From Desulfobacteraceae bacterium (GTDB lineage: Bacteria > Desulfobacterota > Desulfobacteria > Desulfobacterales > Desulfosalsimonadaceae): 64,000 bases of DNA. The position numbers were made by a program, and so were the translations under genes. Location: positions 1-64,000 of the forward strand of contig JABZFM010000018.1 of NCBI GenBank assembly GCA_014237465.1, given 5' to 3'. Below are positions 34,919 through 44,176 of the stretch, one piece after another (position 1 is the first letter of the stretch; each line of letters opens with the position of its first letter). The notes under the pieces are model-generated. The model saw only the letters and a program-made list of their open reading frames with translations. It was not told where the DNA came from and ran no database searches.

Positions 34919-37900
34919 ATGATTGATATTCCCAATTACGAAATCGGAAAACTGGCCGGGCGCGGCGGTGTTGCTGAAGTTTATCTGGCAAGACACAAAT
35001 TGCTGGATCGAACGGTTGCCATAAAAATTATTTCTCCCTCACAGGCCGATGATCTGGCAGATAAACGTTTTTTAAAAGAAGCAAGAGTGGTTGCCGGACT
35101 CCGCCATCCGAACATTGTATCGATTTATGATGTCGGCGTTTATGAAAATAAATATTACATCATAATGGAATATTTAGAGGGCGGAGATCTCAAACAGAAT
35201 GTTCAACGGACCCTGTCAATTCCACAGACGCTCAAGATCATACGCCAAATTACCTCTGCGCTGGCCCATGCCCATGATAAAGGTTTTGTTCATCGCGATA
35301 TCAAATCCCAAAACATCATGTTTCGTTCTGACGGCACGGCAGTACTCACAGACTTTGGCATTGTCAAGGATCTGACGGCAGATACCGGTTACACGCTGGA
35401 CGGAACCAGTATCGGCACCCCGCATTACATGAGTCCGGAGCAGGCCCAGGGTACGGGGGAAGTTGACTGGCGGACGGATCTGTACAGTCTGGGCGTCACT
35501 TTTTATGAAATGCTCACGGGATCCGTCCCCTATAACGCAGATTCCGCTATCGCCGTCGCGCTTAAGCACATTAAAGATCCTGTCCCCCAGCTACCGGAAC
35601 AGTTTACCAGCTTTCAGCCGATCATTGATAAATTAATGGCCAAAAATCCCGATGACCGATTCCAGTCTGCCCATGACCTGCTTCGTGCCATTGGTGAACT
35701 TGATGGTGAAGGTTCTCCGATTGAGACCGTCGTACTGAAGCACAAATCCGTTCGGAAAGTCAAACCTGCCAATATTTTTCTGGGTGTTGCGATTGTCTTT
35801 ATCATCAGTGGTCTCATGTATTTGAGCCAGCCGTATTTAGCCCGTTTCATGGACCGGCAAAAAATACCTGATGACAAGCCGCAACCCGCAAAGATCCGGC
35901 AAGTTAATCCCCCAGCCCAGACGCCGAAAAAACCTTTTCTGGATGTGATCAAAAAAAAATGGACACCCTCTGTTGACCCAGAACATTTACCGGAACAGTT
36001 AACTGAATTAATTGTAAAAAAGGATTATTCAGAAGCGCTTAATTACATTTCGCAAATCCGGAAAGAAATGCCGGAGACGGGCAACGAAATGATGCAAAAA
36101 GCGGATCAGTTTCTGGAATCAAAGCAGTATATGAATGCCGGAGATATTTTCAACACGGTTTTGTCCGTTGACCCGCAGAACACGTCAGCCCTTCTGGGGC
36201 TGCTATATGTGGCCATCGAAAAACAGCAGACAATGGCGACAAATCAAAATCCATCGATTGCGGAATATGACGCCTTACTGGCATTATTAAACAAAGCGAT
36301 AAATAACACCGATTCCCAGTATTTCAAACAGTTGAAAATCGAGTCCGTGGAGTCTGTTTATGAATCCGCCAGCCATCAACTGGAACAACAGCGTTTTAAA
36401 CAGGCCGGCATATGGGCAAAAACCGGATTAAAAAATGCGCCGGATCATTTACGGCTGAAAAAACTCGGGTATCTCATCCAGGCCCAAATCAGTTTTAATG
36501 AAAACCGCCTGACTTTGCCGGATCAGGATAATGCGCTGGCCTATTACCGACAGGTTCTGCAGCTGGATCCGGATGATCAGGCCGCCAGGCAGGGAATCAC
36601 CCGCATTATCGATAAGTACAAAACCATGGCATTGGCCGCACAGAAAGAGCATAATTATAATGAGGCGGTAGAACTTATCGGGAAAGCCCGGTTGGTCGCC
36701 CCGAACAACCCGGAATTACAGACAACCGAATGGCTTATATTAGGGGACATGTATGCATCAAAGGGACAGTTCAATACTCCTGAGAATGAAAATGCCCGGC
36801 ATTTTTATCAAAAAATCCTGGCACAATCACCTCAAAACAAGCAGGCAGTCGTTCGGATTGCGAAAATTGAAGTACTGATTCCGTTACATCAAGTCAGGCA
36901 GACAGGTCCACTTTCTAAAAAAATTCCGGCTTACAAAACCCTGTTTTCAGAGTTGGATTCCGCCATTACCGAACATGGCCAGGAGAATATGGCGGATTTA
37001 AAGCATCGTGTAATAGAACTGATAAAAGAAGACATGCAAGCCCAAAAGAAACAGAAACAGCCCATTCCGGCTGAATTTATGACACTGGTTTCCGGTCATT
37101 TTCCTGATGAGAATGAAATTTTTAATACACATTACGATATACTGATTGCAAAAGGTGATGAAGCCACATCAAAACAGGAAAAAGCGGATTATTACTTAAA
37201 AGCCCTGAAGTTAAACCCGGCCCATCCTCGGGCACGGGTAAAAATTGAACATATTGTTAAAGATCTGGACAATCATGGAAAAGCAAATGAAGCCAAGGCT
37301 GTCTTAAAAGAGGCCATGGATATTGCACCGGACCATACGGCTTTTAATGATATGTTTCAGACGATCAAAAAGATTCAGGATACAAAAGCGGAAATCTTCA
37401 CTTTGTTATTAAAGATCAAACGGATTCAGACATTACCGGAAAAAGTTGAACTTTATAAAGCGTTATTTTCAAAGCTGGATTCAGCCATCGATCGGTTTGG
37501 CCTCAAAACAATGAAGGATCTGAAGAATGACGTAACGGTCCAGGTCAAAACTGATATTAAAGCCAGAAAAAACAGCAGGCAAACAATTCCGGCTGAATTG
37601 ATGACTCTGGTTGAAAACGATTTCCCCGAAATGAATGAATATGTGGTTAATGCCCAGTATGATATATTGATTGCAAACGGCGATAAAAGCACCTCAAAAC
37701 AGAAAAAAGCGGATTATTACCTTAACGCTTTGAAATTAGATAAACACAGGAGTGAAGCAAAAAACGGCATTGAACTTCTGGCAAAAAATCTGGATAAAAA
37801 CGGAAACAATAAAGAGGCGGTGGCTGTTTTACAGAAGGCAATGGATATTGCACCAAAGGATTTGATATTTAGTGAATTATTTGGCAAAATCAGACGCATT

Positions 37901-38218
37901 CTTGAAGTTTTTGCCACAAACTCCGGGTGCGGTAAAGAGAACATAATTTCCCAGGCGCCGGTTTCCATTGAGAATCTGAGCCTTTGCATTCAATACCGGA
38001 ACTTAGACCCTAACAGCGTTGTGAATGTTGTTTTAAATCAGAAAAACGGACAGACCATGGAAATTCCCGTGGTGTTGGATGATCGTTCCGGCAGTAAACC
38101 AATAGACGTAGTCACCCCGATTGAAGGCTTTGCACTTGGCGACTATTCAATTACAGTAAGACAAAATGGAAAAATTTTATCAGAAACCCTGATAAAATTT
38201 ATACCCAAACGGAGGTAA
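34919..38218 (+). CDS. Ser/Thr protein kinase with TM helix and TPR array
   Basis: Residues 1-265 are a Hanks-type kinase: GRGGVAEVYLARH, VAIKII (Lys), HRDIKSQNIMF, DFGIVKD, GTPHYMSPEQ. A single membrane helix lies at about 284-305 and a large extracytoplasmic part follows with TPR-like repeats (about 350-660). Residues 667-840 and 841-1015 are a tandem duplication (paired blocks LDSAI, IPAE[FL]MTLV, KADYYL[KN]ALKL, AMDIAP). The end (about 1020-1099) is beta-rich. It is likely a sensor kinase for envelope or complex assembly, opposed by the upstream phosphatase. Confidence 0.9.
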   Translation: MIDIPNYEIGKLAGRGGVAEVYLARHKLLDRTVAIKIISPSQADDLADKRFLKEARVVAGLRHPNIVSIYDVGVYENKYYIIMEYLEGGDLKQNVQRTLSIPQTLKIIRQITSALAHAHDKGFVHRDIKSQNIMFRSDGTAVLTDFGIVKDLTADTGYTLDGTSIGTPHYMSPEQAQGTGEVDWRTDLYSLGVTFYEMLTGSVPYNADSAIAVALKHIKDPVPQLPEQFTSFQPIIDKLMAKNPDDRFQSAHDLLRAIGELDGEGSPIETVVLKHKSVRKVKPANIFLGVAIVFIISGLMYLSQPYLARFMDRQKIPDDKPQPAKIRQVNPPAQTPKKPFLDVIKKKWTPSVDPEHLPEQLTELIVKKDYSEALNYISQIRKEMPETGNEMMQKADQFLESKQYMNAGDIFNTVLSVDPQNTSALLGLLYVAIEKQQTMATNQNPSIAEYDALLALLNKAINNTDSQYFKQLKIESVESVYESASHQLEQQRFKQAGIWAKTGLKNAPDHLRLKKLGYLIQAQISFNENRLTLPDQDNALAYYRQVLQLDPDDQAARQGITRIIDKYKTMALAAQKEHNYNEAVELIGKARLVAPNNPELQTTEWLILGDMYASKGQFNTPENENARHFYQKILAQSPQNKQAVVRIAKIEVLIPLHQVRQTGPLSKKIPAYKTLFSELDSAITEHGQENMADLKHRVIELIKEDMQAQKKQKQPIPAEFMTLVSGHFPDENEIFNTHYDILIAKGDEATSKQEKADYYLKALKLNPAHPRARVKIEHIVKDLDNHGKANEAKAVLKEAMDIAPDHTAFNDMFQTIKKIQDTKAEIFTLLLKIKRIQTLPEKVELYKALFSKLDSAIDRFGLKTMKDLKNDVTVQVKTDIKARKNSRQTIPAELMTLVENDFPEMNEYVVNAQYDILIANGDKSTSKQKKADYYLNALKLDKHRSEAKNGIELLAKNLDKNGNNKEAVAVLQKAMDIAPKDLIFSELFGKIRRILEVFATNSGCGKENIISQAPVSIENLSLCIQYRNLDPNSVVNVVLNQKNGQTMEIPVVLDDRSGSKPIDVVTPIEGFALGDYSITVRQNGKILSETLIKFIPKRR

Positions 38219-38223
38219 AATTT

Positions 38224-39054
38224 ATGCGGTGGATATTTCTGTTTATTCTGGTTGCATTGACAACAATGGGATGTGCTGCTAATTGCCAAAATGTTCAGCA
38301 GGAACTAAATACATGCCAGGTAACACTAACGGATCAGGACTTTATTATAAAAAAGCAGGAATCGACAATCAGACAGAAGGATCAGAAAATAGCCGAGCAA
38401 AAAGAGAGCATTGAAAAAATGGGTGTCGATATTGCCGAATTAAACAGGCGGTTAAATATCAGCACAAGTGAAAAAGGACGATATGACGAACGAATCAAAA
38501 ACATCGCATCTTCGGTCAGAGAATTCATAAAACAGCAAATGCGGGACAATCGCAATTTTCTGACCGACATCGCGTTAGAAGACTTTATCGGCAATGAATT
38601 GATCGAAAGAAAACATTCCGGCGAAAAAAACATTCTTGTTGTTAACGTATCCCACCCTGTTCCCAGTGGCGGACAAATCAATGGAATCGGCGGGTATTTC
38701 TCAGGCTCAGCCGACATTACCATTAAATTACTCCGGCCGGTGGGAAATGATTATATCGTAATCTACGACAAGCAGGTACAGGTTGAAGCTGAAGAAACCG
38801 GTAAACAATACATTGATTTTGACAGCCCGTTTATTGCAAAAAAAGGGGATATTATTGCCTATTATTTCCCCGGACCTGTAAATGTTCCTTATGACAGCGA
38901 TATCGGTATAAATACATATTCAAAGATGAGATCGGATAAATACGCACACGGGAACCGGATAGCCGCCGAAGATATATGGCATACCGATCAGAGTAAAAGA
39001 AAGTATTCCTTAAATTACTATGGCATTTTTTACACAAGGGTTGATTCTGAATAG
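38224..39054 (+). CDS. Probable lipoprotein with coiled coil
   Basis: The first 17 residues are a signal with a C after TTMG, a fair lipobox. Residues about 20-80 are a charged coiled coil (QQELNTCQVTL, KQESTIRQKDQKIAEQKES). The remainder is a beta-rich domain I do not recognise. The start lies 5 bp behind the kinase with CGGAGG upstream, so it belongs to the signalling operon. No catalytic motif is visible. Confidence 0.7.
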   Translation: MRWIFLFILVALTTMGCAANCQNVQQELNTCQVTLTDQDFIIKKQESTIRQKDQKIAEQKESIEKMGVDIAELNRRLNISTSEKGRYDERIKNIASSVREFIKQQMRDNRNFLTDIALEDFIGNELIERKHSGEKNILVVNVSHPVPSGGQINGIGGYFSGSADITIKLLRPVGNDYIVIYDKQVQVEAEETGKQYIDFDSPFIAKKGDIIAYYFPGPVNVPYDSDIGINTYSKMRSDKYAHGNRIAAEDIWHTDQSKRKYSLNYYGIFYTRVDSE

Positions 39055-39394
39055 AGGATAGTTAAATATTTTCGTATTTAATCGGAACGGATGGAAAGCA
39101 CGTGTTTGTTTCCGGAAACGATGGTGGCCGGTATAAAATTTTTCAGGGGCAATTATCATTGATACTCATGTAAAAAGTCAGATTTCGACGGCAAAGTATA
39201 AAAGTTCAAATTCAAGGCGTGCAAAGACTTCGTAATGATTAGTACTTTCCGTACTTTGAAGAAGCGAAGGATGCAGCGCAACGCAGAAGTTGGACTTTTT
39301 ACGAAGCCGTCATCATTGGCTCTGAAAAAGCATTTAAGCATGTTATCATACGGCCATCATTACCTATTAATCGTGCAACATTAATAATACAGCC
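39055..39394. other. Intergenic stretch with a dispersed repeat
   Basis: No gene is seen. The stretch contains the 39171-39301 repeat and about 90 bp of leader ahead of the cyclase gene. Confidence 0.6.
39171..39301. repeat. MITE-like dispersed repeat with 9-bp inverted ends
   Basis: TAAAAAGTC (39171-39179) and GACTTTTTA (39293-39301) are perfect inverted ends. The interior includes TGATTAGTACTTTCCGTACT and a GC-richer half. There is no coding content. It resembles the small non-autonomous repeats scattered in Desulfobacterota genomes. Confidence 0.55.
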
Positions 39395-40300
39395 ATGACC
39401 CAGCAAACCAGACAGTTAACCATATTATTCGCTGACATTTCCAACAGTTCTAACATTTATGAGCTATTGGGAAACCAGGCGGCGCAGGAAACGGTCGGGA
39501 GAATCCTGAATCTCCTGTCCGATCTGACGGACAAATTTGAAGGAAAAGTCATTAAGACGGTTGGCGATGCAATTATCGCAACTTTTCAATCAACCGACAA
39601 TTCGATTGAAGCCGCCAAATCAATGCAGCTGGCAATGACAGACGAAATATCAGATAACAGTGATCTGCCCCAGATCAACATACACATCGGCATTCATCAT
39701 GGGTCTGTTGTTATAGATAACGAAGATATTTTTGGCGATGCCGTCAATGTAACCGCAAGGGTAGTCGACTATGCCAATCCGCGGCAGATTGTTGCAACCC
39801 GTGCGGCAATTGAAAATCTACCCCGGGATTCAAGCCATTTTACAAAATATATAACCAAAATTACCGCCAAAAATATTTCCGGCGAGCTTGAACTTTTTGA
39901 AATTATCTTTGAAGATCAAAATACCACGATGGTCATTGATTGCCGGAAATTATCCGATGCCCTTTGTTCAAGTCTCTATCTGATGAGGGGCGGACAGGTG
40001 ATTGTTGTGGATGTTCAAAAACCGGTGGTATCGGTTGGCCGAGAAGATTTTAATGATATTGCCATTCAATATTCCTGGATTTCCAGGACCCACGCATATA
40101 TTGAAAACCGTAATGGTGTGTTTATGGTAAAGGACAAAAGCACCAACGGGACGTTTATATATCCGCAAGATGCAGATCCGGTGTATATCAATAAAGGGGA
40201 ACACCCAATCGCCGGGAAAGGTCTCATTATTTTCGGCCGGGAAAAGGAAAGCAATATGGATAGTGCCCTGACGGACACGATCGAATACGACATCAAGTAA
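39395..40300 (+). CDS. Adenylate/guanylate cyclase with C-terminal FHA domain
   Basis: Residues 5-170 are a class III cyclase domain: ILFADISNSS (metal Asp), VIKTVGDAIIATF (Lys and second Asp), GDAVNVTARV (Asn/Arg of the transition state). Residues about 215-285 are an FHA domain (VSVGREDFNDI, SRTHAYIE, STNGTF). This couples phosphothreonine recognition to cyclic nucleotide output. It lies downstream of the kinase genes and is a plausible effector of that kinase. Confidence 0.9.
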   Translation: MTQQTRQLTILFADISNSSNIYELLGNQAAQETVGRILNLLSDLTDKFEGKVIKTVGDAIIATFQSTDNSIEAAKSMQLAMTDEISDNSDLPQINIHIGIHHGSVVIDNEDIFGDAVNVTARVVDYANPRQIVATRAAIENLPRDSSHFTKYITKITAKNISGELELFEIIFEDQNTTMVIDCRKLSDALCSSLYLMRGGQVIVVDVQKPVVSVGREDFNDIAIQYSWISRTHAYIENRNGVFMVKDKSTNGTFIYPQDADPVYINKGEHPIAGKGLIIFGREKESNMDSALTDTIEYDIK

Positions 40301-40304
40301 CATC

Positions 40305-40467
40305 TGGTGTCTCGTCAACTCTGAACTGACGCATTTTGCTTGCCATTTTCCGCGCCTGCGTCGTTACGACTTGAGTCGCGTAGCCCACTATGCTCCTCAA
40401 GTCGCGTCTTGCAGGCACAAAAAATTACGGCGCAATTTTGCGCCATTTCATTCTTGACGCGACACTA
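40305..40467. repeat. MITE-like element with 14-bp imperfect inverted ends
   Basis: The left end TGGTGTCTCGTCAA and the right end TTGACGCGACACTA pair at 12 of 14 positions. Inside, CGACTTGAG and CTCAAGTCG form a further hairpin. It is 163 bp long and directly follows the cyclase stop codon. Confidence 0.6.
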
Positions 40468-40575
40468 GTAAATTTAAAAATATTTTCCAGACAGTTCTCC
40501 CAACCACAATCCCCTGATTGTCTAAGTACACACTCAATATTCAATCTGAAGTTCGGGGTCAAGTTCGGGGTCAAA

Positions 40576-40632
40576 TCTGCTCTTGACTCATTTAAAATCT
40601 TAACAAGAGCCAAGAGCAGACCCCTATTTTTT
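40576..40632 (+). terminator. Hairpin plus T-run in a repeat, terminator-like
   Basis: TCTGCTCTTG (40576-40585) pairs with CAAGAGCAGA (40611-40620), followed by CCCCTATTTTTTT. AAGTTCGGGGTC occurs twice in tandem just before (ending 40572). It may be a REP-like repeat that also terminates the cyclase transcript. Confidence 0.5.
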
Positions 40633-40778
40633 TATTATTCGCTGTTTGATATCTGTATCAATTAGAGTAATTACTCATCAAAAAATGAGGGTGTTCTTGA
40701 ATGACGTGGAAAAATTTTATAAGGTAGTTGCCATTAATTAATTTATCCTTTTTCATTCCAATACAAAGGAGGCCCCGG

Positions 40779-41966
40779 ATGTCCCAAATGTTTCAGTCTG
40801 TCAAAATTGGTGAAATGGAGATCAAAAACCGGTTTGTTCATTCCGCCACCCATGAAGTCATGGCAGATAATAATGGCCGTATCACTGATGAATTGACCAA
40901 GCGATATAAAAATCTTGCAAAAGGCGAAGTCGGCCTGATCATCCCGGGGCATATGTATGTGCATCCGCTGGGGAATGCCCATCATGGTCAAATGGGCATT
41001 CATAACGATGATATGATACCCGGCCTTAAAAGATTAGCTGATACGATTCACGAAAACGGGGGAAAGGTAGCGTTCCAACTTGCTCACGGCGGCCGGCAGA
41101 CACCAAAACAAATGATCGGCACACAGCCGCTGGCACCATCAAAACAGAGCCGGGACCCGGTAACCCTTAATAAACCTCAGCAAATGAGTGAAGAGCTCAT
41201 TGAAGAAACCATAGAAGCGTTTGCCGCGGCAGCAGCCCGGGCGGTTGAAGCAGGTAGTGATGCAGTCCAGATCCATGCAGCCCACGGATACTTGATTTGT
41301 GAATTTCTGTCTCCCTTTTTCAATAAACGGAAAGATAAATGGGGCGGATCAGATGAAAACCGGTTCCGGCTCATTAAAGAAGTCATAAAACGGACGAAAA
41401 GCAGACTGCCGGATGACATACCGGTTATAGTGAAAATGAACACCAACGATTATACACCGTTTAAGGGCATTACACCGGATCTCGCGGCTGTCTATGCAAA
41501 ATGGATGACCGTGCTTAGTGTGGATGCCGTGGAAATAAGCTGCGGCACTTATTATACCTTCCACACCATAAGGGGAGAGATCCCTGTTCCGGAAATGGCG
41601 GCAGGACTTCCGATGTGGATGCGTCCGGTGGCCAAAGTCAAACTTAACTTTCAGAAGAAAGGCAATATATTCAAGGATGCATATAATCTTGATGCCGCCA
41701 AAAAAATCAAGCCAAATATGGGTGACACCCCCTTGATCCTGGTGGGTGGGATGCGCAAATTATCGCAAATGGAAGAAATCGTTGAAAACGGTGATGCTGA
41801 CCTTATCTCCATGTCCCGGCCCTTTATCCGGGAACCTTTTCTGGTAAAAAGGTTTCAGGAAGGTAAATCAACCGAAGCGTCATGTGTTAACTGCAACAAA
41901 TGTTTTGCAGCAATGTTTAATTCAATACCCATAAAATGTTATGAAAAAGGACTGCCAGGGTTTTAA
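40779..41966 (+). CDS. NADH:flavin oxidoreductase (old yellow enzyme family)
   Basis: The 395-residue FMN barrel shows QIHAAHGYLICEFLSPF, NKRKDKWGG and a C-terminal cluster motif CVNCNKC with a further Cys 12 residues on, the normal 2,4-dienoyl-CoA reductase pattern. It lacks the C-terminal FAD/NAD domain. I chose the ATG at 40779 because AAAGGAGG lies 8 nt upstream; an in-frame start at 40728 has none. It appears monocistronic. Confidence 0.88.
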   Translation: MSQMFQSVKIGEMEIKNRFVHSATHEVMADNNGRITDELTKRYKNLAKGEVGLIIPGHMYVHPLGNAHHGQMGIHNDDMIPGLKRLADTIHENGGKVAFQLAHGGRQTPKQMIGTQPLAPSKQSRDPVTLNKPQQMSEELIEETIEAFAAAAARAVEAGSDAVQIHAAHGYLICEFLSPFFNKRKDKWGGSDENRFRLIKEVIKRTKSRLPDDIPVIVKMNTNDYTPFKGITPDLAAVYAKWMTVLSVDAVEISCGTYYTFHTIRGEIPVPEMAAGLPMWMRPVAKVKLNFQKKGNIFKDAYNLDAAKKIKPNMGDTPLILVGGMRKLSQMEEIVENGDADLISMSRPFIREPFLVKRFQEGKSTEASCVNCNKCFAAMFNSIPIKCYEKGLPGF

Positions 41967-42023
41967 ACAGGATGACAGACAACTCACCAGGCTTGAGACT
42001 GTCGCATCGAATGGACTCAACGT

Positions 42024-42263
42024 TTAACCTTTCAAATAAAGTCTGAAAATTTTCAATATCAGTAATATGGGTGCTGTCCCGTGAAGGAACAAGTCAAAAA
42101 TATCGATGGGTTTTGAAAGTTGGCCGTGAAACAGCATCCGGATCTTTTCAACAAGATGGGGCTCCGGTTTAAACAGCGCCAGTCCGAGGAATAAAGCAAG
42201 AACTAAAAGTACGGCGAAGGGAATTTTATCCAGCCATTTAAACAAGGAGTTTACCTTTATCAA
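42024..42263 (-). CDS. Small conserved membrane protein
   Basis: Seventy-nine residues with two hydrophobic helices (about 14-32 and 58-76). A conserved-looking central block KPEPHLVEKIRMLFHGQL and PIDIFDLFLHG lies between them. Small proteins of this kind are often misnamed RND transporter; the size excludes that. AAGGAG precedes the start. The role is unknown. Confidence 0.6.
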   Translation of the reverse strand: MIKVNSLFKWLDKIPFAVLLVLALFLGLALFKPEPHLVEKIRMLFHGQLSKPIDIFDLFLHGTAPILLILKIFRLYLKG

Positions 42264-42401
42264 ATTCTATATCTGATTGGTAAAAAATAACGGCTTTTAC
42301 TTCTCAGTCTATGACACCGGAAGGCAGACTTGTCAACCTGAAGGCGGGACATAAAAATAAGGGCGCCCGGAATAAATCGCCACTTTTGATTTCAGATTTT
42401 C

Positions 42402-42956
42402 TTACCGCTCGATACCATCCCGCGCCAGGATTCCCTGGGTGTAATAATGTTTAACTTCTTTCATTTCCGTGACCAGGTCGGCTGCGGCAATCAATGCCGC
42501 CGGCGCGTTGCGGCCGGTCAGAATGACTTCCAGATTATCCGGCCGTTTGCTTAAAAAATCAATCACATCATCGACTGAAATCAAACCAAACCAGACCGCC
42601 ACATTGATCTCATCAAGAACCAAAATATCGTATTTTCCAGAGAGCATGGCGTCTTGCGCCTTAAAAAGGCCCTGACGAGCTTGATCCATATGCTTTTGGG
42701 TGACGTCTTCCTTGCGGATGCATTTGGTATCCCCGTACTGCTCGATAGTGATGAACGGATGATTTCTTAATGCCGTCAGCTCACCATAGATCTGGCCTTT
42801 CATGAACTGACCGATGTAGGTTTTCATTCCATGTCCGGCAGCCCTTACCGCAAGGCCGATGGCAGCGGTTGTTTTACCCTTTCCGTTGCCGGTATACAAT
42901 TGGACAAATTTTTTTTCAGACGGTTTCACTGGCAAAAAACCTTCATCTACGCACAC
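42402..42956 (-). CDS. cobO: Cob(I)yrinic acid a,c-diamide adenosyltransferase
   Basis: The 184 residues have the P-loop TGNGKGKTTAA, the block YIGQFMKG, and DILVLDEINVAVWFGLI, all characteristic of the CobA/CobO type. It transfers the adenosyl group of ATP to cob(I)alamin. The start is a GTG inside the end of the CGGC gene (10-bp overlap). Its place in a Fe-S/metal operon is unusual but the family assignment is clear. Confidence 0.92.
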   Translation of the reverse strand: MCVDEGFLPVKPSEKKFVQLYTGNGKGKTTAAIGLAVRAAGHGMKTYIGQFMKGQIYGELTALRNHPFITIEQYGDTKCIRKEDVTQKHMDQARQGLFKAQDAMLSGKYDILVLDEINVAVWFGLISVDDVIDFLSKRPDNLEVILTGRNAPAALIAAADLVTEMKEVKHYYTQGILARDGIER

Positions 42957-43327
42957 GTTTCAAGCTCATAGTCTTCGGGCAGATGCGCGGTCCCTTTTAC
43001 ACAGGGCAGCCCGGTGGCGTTATGGACCTGTTCGATAACCTGCTCCAGATGATCACAAAAACCACCGTCTTCGCTGATCCACCCTTTGTCTGTTTTTTTA
43101 GCAAATGCGCATGTGCAGAAATGAATCACCTCCGCACCTTTTGATTTAAGTATTTTCCCCAGATCTGCCGCATTATCCCCCGGGCACCGACAGGTAAAAA
43201 TTCCGGCCGGCACCGCCCCGCTGTATCCGGCAAAGCCCTGTTTGTTTTCACTCATGCATTTGAAGCAATTGGTCAATGGGCACCTGTTCTCATTTTTCTC
43301 ACAACGTATAATGGCAACTTTAGTCAT
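42947..43327 (-). CDS. CGGC-domain protein
   Basis: About 126 residues with many cysteines: IIRCEKNENRCPLTNCFKC, FTCRCPGDN, HFCTCAFA and GGFCDHL. This is the pattern of the CGGC domain, thought to bind metal. I chose the ATG at 43327 after TTAGGAGG rather than 43408. It overlaps cobO by 10 bp. Confidence 0.85.
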   Translation of the reverse strand: MTKVAIIRCEKNENRCPLTNCFKCMSENKQGFAGYSGAVPAGIFTCRCPGDNAADLGKILKSKGAEVIHFCTCAFAKKTDKGWISEDGGFCDHLEQVIEQVHNATGLPCVKGTAHLPEDYELETCA

Positions 43328-43441
43328 TTTGCCTCCTAAGATTTCCACTTTTACCGCATCTACTGCGTCAAATACTGCCGCGCATAGTTGACTATAGCGA
43401 GGCAACATTTTCCTTGTACCTGCGGCAAAATTAAAAATCTT

Positions 43442-43726
43442 TCAACCTGTTTTTTTAAATATATTTTTAACAGTTGATATGGCAGCTCTCCAGTTTTGAC
43501 TTAAAAGCGCAAAAAAACCACCGGCAGCCGCCGCACCTCCGACGCCGACGGGACATCCCATCTGACCGCAGAAGGGACAAACCGTCGTGCCCGCAAAAAT
43601 CCCGAAAAATGCCAGCCAGCGGAATAAAAAATGCATTATCCTTTTTTTAATAGATTTCTGACCGTCGACCGGACCAACCGGCTTGGCGCATTTACAATCA
43701 TGATCGGCCGGAGTTATTGTTTTCAA
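43442..43726 (-). CDS. Small membrane protein with CxxC motifs
   Basis: Ninety-four residues. After a CKC motif one hydrophobic segment (about 31-50) precedes TVCPFCGQMGCPVGVGG and a second weak hydrophobic stretch. The start is a TTG right after the NifU-like stop, with AAAGG about 9 nt upstream. It may hold a metal or cluster at the membrane. The family is not recognised. Confidence 0.5.
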   Translation of the reverse strand: MKTITPADHDCKCAKPVGPVDGQKSIKKRIMHFLFRWLAFFGIFAGTTVCPFCGQMGCPVGVGGAAAAGGFFALLSQNWRAAISTVKNIFKKTG

Positions 43727-44164
43727 TTATTTTGCCTTTCTCCGGTCGATCATATAATTGCGCAAAGCCTCCTGAAGCGTGGCAGCGGCCAAATCCGCAC
43801 AATGCCGGTCTGCTGCCGGAAGCCGTCCGATTTCTTCTAACACGGTCACCCCTGAAATATCGGTTAATTCATCTGGGTCTTTTCCCATCGCCAGTTCCGC
43901 GGCAAAAGATCCGCAGATGGAACTGGACGCACATCCATCGGTAAAATATGCCGCCTGTTTTACGCGGTCATTTTCAAATTTGAGAAAGATTTCCATGGTA
44001 TCGCCACAATCACCTGTGATGCGCGAGTGGCCGTCAGGGAATTCCATTTTACCGTTGTACCGAGGATTACGCCATCGCTCAAACCCTTTTTCTCCATAGG
44101 CATCTCTGGCTTCATCAAATATCTGCTCCTGCAGGTTATTCACAAAATTATCAAAATCATCCAT
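43727..44164 (-). CDS. NifU/IscU-like Fe-S scaffold protein
   Basis: The 145 residues match the IscU N domain: GDCGDTMEIFLKF (first Cys with Asp), YFTDGCASSSICGSF (second Cys), and DRHCADLAAATLQEAL (third Cys). It assembles Fe-S clusters on three cysteines. It is longer at the N-terminus than IscU by a stretch with YNGKMEFPDGH, as in the Desulfobacterota NifU-type proteins. Confidence 0.88.
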   Translation of the reverse strand: MDDFDNFVNNLQEQIFDEARDAYGEKGFERWRNPRYNGKMEFPDGHSRITGDCGDTMEIFLKFENDRVKQAAYFTDGCASSSICGSFAAELAMGKDPDELTDISGVTVLEEIGRLPAADRHCADLAAATLQEALRNYMIDRRKAK

Positions 44165-44176
44165 GGAAATGTCTTT

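Larger units (their letters stand above)
40301..40778. other. Intergenic stretch with two repeat elements
   Basis: It contains a MITE-like element (40305-40467) and a hairpin element (40576-40630), then about 100 bp of leader ahead of the OYE gene. I see no gene. Confidence 0.6.

Noticed and set aside
33231-40300. Type VI secretion regulatory locus
   Set aside because: The kinase/phosphatase/FHA trio resembles T6SS regulators, but no secretion structural gene is nearby.
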